NCBI GenBank assembly: GCA_032164295.1
Contig: JAJHTX010000010.1
Coordinates: 372,001-436,000 of the forward strand
Reading direction: 5' to 3'
Source of the DNA: Inonotus obliquus
Taxonomy: Eukaryota > Basidiomycota > Agaricomycetes > Hymenochaetales > Hymenochaetaceae
Length of the DNA: 64,000 bases
Shown one piece after another: positions 60,390-64,000 of this stretch. The position numbers and the translations under genes are program-made. Position 1 is the first letter of the stretch. Each line of letters opens with the position of its first letter. The notes under the pieces are model-generated. The model worked only from the letters and a program-made list of their open reading frames with translations. It did no database searches and had not been told where the DNA came from.

Positions 60390-61384
60390 ATGTCTTCCGT
60401 CTTCGGCAACGTCAAATGTCCCAAGAAAAATCGGTCAAGCACTGGATCAACCGGATCCAAGTTTGACCTCTCTGCAGCAGAGGAAAGCTTCGTCAATGAA
60501 TCGGGCGTCAAGCGAAAGCTTCCGTCCAAAGAAAGCGACGAGCTTCCTCTATTTGCTAAAAAGACCAAACTTACACCAGCTCCGTCCACGCAAGCCTCAG
60601 TCGAGCAGCCACGCCCATTGGGACATCCTGCATTCAAGGAAGCTTTATTCGATTCTGAAAGTGTGAGCACCAGATATTTAAACGGTTCCAATCCCAGCCA
60701 CGCGGTCTAACACCGTCATTTCAGGTCACTCGTTACACGGCCACGAAGGAGCTCGACGGCGATCCAACAGCCGACTTTGGCAAACACCGCAAACTCCAAG
60801 TACGCTTCTTGATGAAACCTGGTCCGTCCGGTAGGCGACCTGATCCCCCACGTCGGCCGAAACGCGTGAGCTACAAGCATTTACTAAAAGCACGACGCCT
60901 CCAACTCCGCCCCTATACTGTACCTATGAAGCGATTTAGATTCCGCTCGGGACAAGAAATTAAAGAAATACGCAAGGCTGCTAAAGAAGTGACGCCTCTC
61001 ATGATCCGAGATGTTCCTAATGGTCCTTACTTTTACCACCCCGACCTTCCTTCTCCGATTGCAGGACGATCCACCCCCTCGTCTTCCGATCCCATGACCG
61101 GCGCTGCTATCGTGAGATGGGTGTATCCCGTAGTTCGCAATCCAAGTCTAGAGTTATTGGAGGAGGAGAAGGATTGGGAAGAGGGCGGATACGAGGACGA
61201 GGGATGGGATGAGGACGAGGGAATAGACTTCGACTCGGACGACGACCCGACGGTCAGGTTGGCAACAAGGAGTAGCAACACCGCTGTACCTGAAGAGCCT
61301 CCCCATTTCCGGGGAGCAGATGGAGGGCTACTGGGTCGGTTTACCGCGTTGAACATGGTAAATGATCGTCATCATGGCAACTAG
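60390..61384 (+). CDS. Lineage-specific acidic protein family, copy F
   Basis: Function unknown; near-identical inverted duplicate of copy E. Exons 60390-60662 and 60725-61384 give 310 residues in frame. Exon 1 carries SKFDLSAAEESFVNES, a possible bipartite nuclear signal (KRKLPSKESDEL...KKTK) and PRPLGHPAFKEALFDSES at the splice site. Exon 2 (660 nt, as in E) has the basic RRPKRVSYKHLLKARR region, GPYFYHPDLPSP, the acidic run (EEGGYEDEGWDEDEGIDFDS) and DDPTVRLATR...EEPPHFRGADG. Unlike E, its intron contains an in-frame stop if retained. The exchanges relative to E are scattered, with no frameshift, suggesting the protein is maintained. Confidence 0.78.
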
Positions 61385-62433
61385 GCCGACCTAGAAAGTG
61401 TTTCCCTTCCTGCACCATGTATACTATCGATTTTAGAGGTTAGCCATGTAATCGACACTATAATGAATGTCACCTGTGTCTTCTCTATGCCATGGTGAAG
61501 TTATTCTTTAGTCCCAGAGTATTCCTGTCTGCCCTGTGAGCCCAAAAGATGAGGTTCACTCCTTGTCTGTAGCAGGGTGTACACCGTCGTCCTCGGTCGA
61601 GTATGTCGCAGCCGGCCTCTGTATGGTCTCACAAAGCCAGTTTCTGTCGAGTACTGGCTTTGTCGAGCCATACGGACATTTCGTATCGTTACACCTGATG
61701 AAGAGCCTTTGTTCTCTTCTTTTCAGTCGTAATGGTATTTGAACAAAAATCATAAGGTTTATTGTCGGTTATACGCACGTGGATGAATAGCTTACATACA
61801 CAATACCAAGGTTCCCTGCTCAATTGAAGATGTGCTCGTTCTTCGCTGCGGTATGCCAGTACAGTATTTGTCTTCTTGAGACCGCAGAGGCCAGCGCATA
61901 AGTCAGAATCTAACGATACTGCATTTCAGTTATATCAATGCCCATTGTATGTACGTACATACTGCATTAAGGAGCGCCTGTATAAGAAGAGGTACTCATG
62001 TACCGTGAAATCCAAACGAATTGGGTATCTAATTCTCAAGGACAATGAAAAGCATATCCTGCGTAGCTTCGGATTGCTCACAAAACCACAGGTGGAAGGC
62101 TCGCGGAATATTCAGAAATGTTTTCAAACTCTACAATTGAACTTCATCTTCCACCTTCGACTCGATTATTCCACTGCCACATGAGTAACACTCGCGGTAC
62201 TGCATGTCCGTCCTACATAATGATACACGCGTTCTTCGATTTTGTCCATAGATGCCCATATCGGCGAAGGTATCGTATGCTGGCCTACGAATCGGCAGCT
62301 CAAGATGGTTTGTAGTTTTGACAGTATCTCTCATGATTGCTAACCGTTCGGAGACACCGTGGCACTGCTGATCCTATTCGTGACTTATGTTAGCTAACTC
62401 ATCGGCCAATATATTATGCAAGTCGCTCATTAC
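61385..62433. other. 3' flank of copy F and spacer before the kinase
   Basis: To about 61810 it is the duplicated 3' flank shared with copy E. Beyond that only short frames, nothing recognised. Confidence 0.5.
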
Positions 62434-63761
62434 TTACTTTTCCTTCTCAAGATGAGGATGCACCGAAGTCCTTAGAAGTGAGACGATCTCATTAGCCGAA
62501 GGTCGTTCTGTTGGCTCCGACGACCAACATTCTTTACATATGTCCCATAACTTATGATATGATTCCGGCCAGCTCCGTGATATTCTGGGCTTTCGCGGAA
62601 GATCACCGCAGATTATAGAAGTGATGACTTGAGGATCAGAGACAAGGCGGTGATATGGACGTCTCTTTGCGAGGAGCTCCTTCAAATATAGGACGAAGCT
62701 AAGCAATTTCCACAATTGACTTATTAAGCAGCTCACCCACATAGACAGTCACCCCGAAAGCCCAGATGTCTGATTTCTTCGAGTGAACTGCATGGTCTCC
62801 GGGAGGAAGTAACAGCTCTGGGAATATCCATCGCGCCGACCCTCGGACTGTACTACTCTGTGGTTGAACACCGTGTCCCACAATAGTTTGAGATGCAGCA
62901 ATCAGGCGAGAAATACCAGAATCGCAGATAAGAGGGTCTCCAGTTTGGGAGTTCAACATATTATCCTATGAGAAGTTTTCGAGGAATTAGCACATCAGTT
63001 CTTCGGGCACAATCAAGATGCTATCTCCTTACTGATTTGATATCGGAATGTATAATCTTTGTGTCGTGAAGATAAGAAACACTCTCGGCAAGTCCAAGGA
63101 CCTGGAATTAGTAACGTTTTCTTAGACGTGAGCAAGTCGCAATCGGTTAAGCTTGAAGAAGCATGCGTACGATGGGTATGATGTCACAGTCGGGATGTGT
63201 CTGCACATATTTGAACACGGTACCATTATCCATGAATTCGGATATTAGAGCCGGAAGTCCATGCTGCTCGCTTGAATAACCTAATAAAGGTAAAATACTC
63301 GGATCATTGAGCTTGGACCAAAGGCGGACTTCTCTCTCAATGAGCTACGTGAGGAGCAACCTAATCAGCATTTCTGCATTGCGAGTAATTTAGAAGCGTG
63401 GCTAGAGATGCGTTACCCACCTTCACAACTTCAGGGTTATCATATAAATAAAGCCGGATGCATTTCACAGCGACTGAGACCTTCCACGACTCGGAACTAT
63501 ACAATCCCCAATTTTAATGTCACCATAACCTCCGCCTGCGAGGTAAGGAGCATCGGCCCGATGACTGACCCGTCCCGTGAGGTCGAAATCCTCCGGACCA
63601 GCAAGCGTCCTGCGAAGGATTTCTATGCCACCCTCCTTTCTCCCGTTCTCGAGTCCACCAAGCCAGACTTTCTCGGCTCCATGATTGGTGGTAGCTTCGG
63701 TAGGTAGGAGTGCAGGGACAGCTGGCAAAGGGCGTTCAACGGCAAGATAACGATTGGACAT
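62434..63761 (-). CDS. Protein kinase, TKL-like, with atypical motifs
   Basis: A single kinase domain behind an unassigned N-terminal stretch of about 70 residues. The glycine loop is YLAGGGYGDI and the ATP-binding Lys lies in LKCIRLY. Next come EREVRLWSKLNDPSILPLLG and ALISEFMDNGTVFKY. The catalytic loop reads IIHSDIKSDNML (HSD instead of HRD; Asp, Lys and Asn kept), and the metal-binding triplet reads D-S-G in LICDSGISRL instead of DFG. Activation segment to APE region: GSARWIFPELL. Then SDIWAFGVTVYV and C-terminal CKECWSSEPTERPSANEI. Start 63761, stop at 62434; at least six exons, inner borders approximate. The essential Lys and both Asp are present, so activity is possible. It resembles the TKL-type kinases expanded in Agaricomycetes (family knowledge); the substrate is unknown. 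Confidence 0.82.
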
Positions 63762-64000
63762 GGTCCCATGAACGACGTGTCAAACTCGCGGAGAGTGGGA
63801 TGTGTTACTGTCTACGCAACATTGACGGTGATATCCCGACGCCTTGAAGGAGACAGACTGATGTCTGGTTGTGCATGCTACCACAATGAGCTCAATCCAG
63901 CAATGAAAGTGATTGATCAGCAGTGAACATGATTTTACTGGTATGCTGATCGGGAGATGCTTCACCGAGCCCTAACGATTTCAAACTAGGGCTCCGCAGC
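63762..64000. other. Upstream region of the kinase gene at the window edge
   Basis: No coding evidence; probably the kinase promoter and leader. Confidence 0.5.

Larger units (their letters stand above)
60115..61810 (+). repeat. Inverted segmental duplication, arm containing copy F
   Basis: Partner of 49545-51247 in opposite orientation. Upstream similarity to copy D extends further, to about 60055 (GTCTTTCTGAAACGC), so the ancestral unit was longer. The arms enclose INO1 and the SDR-like gene. Confidence 0.8.

Noticed and set aside
1..64000. CRISPR array, prophage or bacterial operon
   Set aside because: No regularly spaced repeats or prokaryotic gene structure; introns and gene content are fungal.

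Overview
This is nuclear DNA of a filamentous fungus, most likely a mushroom-forming basidiomycete (Agaricomycetes). The evidence is many short GT-AG introns of about 40-65 bases, several per gene, fungal-type genes (inositol-phosphate synthase, TEA/ATTS regulators, a TKL-like kinase) and a nuclear tRNA with a short intron after position 37. There is no sign of operons, Shine-Dalgarno sites or CRISPR. The species cannot be named from the sequence.

Layout. Bases 1-8,600 are gene-poor but hold a complete 360-bp MITE (2347-2706). Two TEA-domain transcription factor paralogues face each other at 8.7-11.5 kb (+) and 17.8-19.4 kb (-). Bases 19.5-26.5 kb are again gene-poor. From 26.5 kb a lineage-specific gene family appears (copies A and C, plus), mixed with unrecognised exon-like fragments. 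A compact housekeeping block follows: mitochondrial carrier (-) / REX4 exonuclease (+) divergent; an intron-containing tRNA-Thr; Pinin-type splicing protein (-) / SRP72 (+) divergent across 117 bp. Next is a tandem array of three histidine-phosphatase genes (39.9-47.1 kb) in different states of decay. Copies D and E of the lineage-specific family lie at 47.6-51.0 kb (-), then INO1 (-) and an SDR-like membrane-anchored protein (+) diverge, then copy F (+) at 60.4-61.4 kb, and a protein kinase (-) closes the window.

The main novelty is the five-member family (copies A, C, D, E, F). Its proteins are acidic, probably disordered and of unknown function. They share a two-exon structure, a PRP...AL.DAL..FE motif at the exon junction and, in A/D/E/F, a C-terminal PTVRL...EEPL.F.G..G.L.RF..LN motif. 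Every copy has a CGG-N6-CCG site (the form bound by Zn2Cys6 regulators) 111-168 bp before its ATG. In A, D, E and F a strongly conserved block of about 45 bp follows roughly 30-35 bp downstream. This looks like a co-regulated, actively duplicating family. E and F are near-identical inverted copies flanking the INO1/SDR pair.

Exon coordinates below were worked out by eye from splice consensus and reading frame. Where summed exons give an intact frame this is stated.
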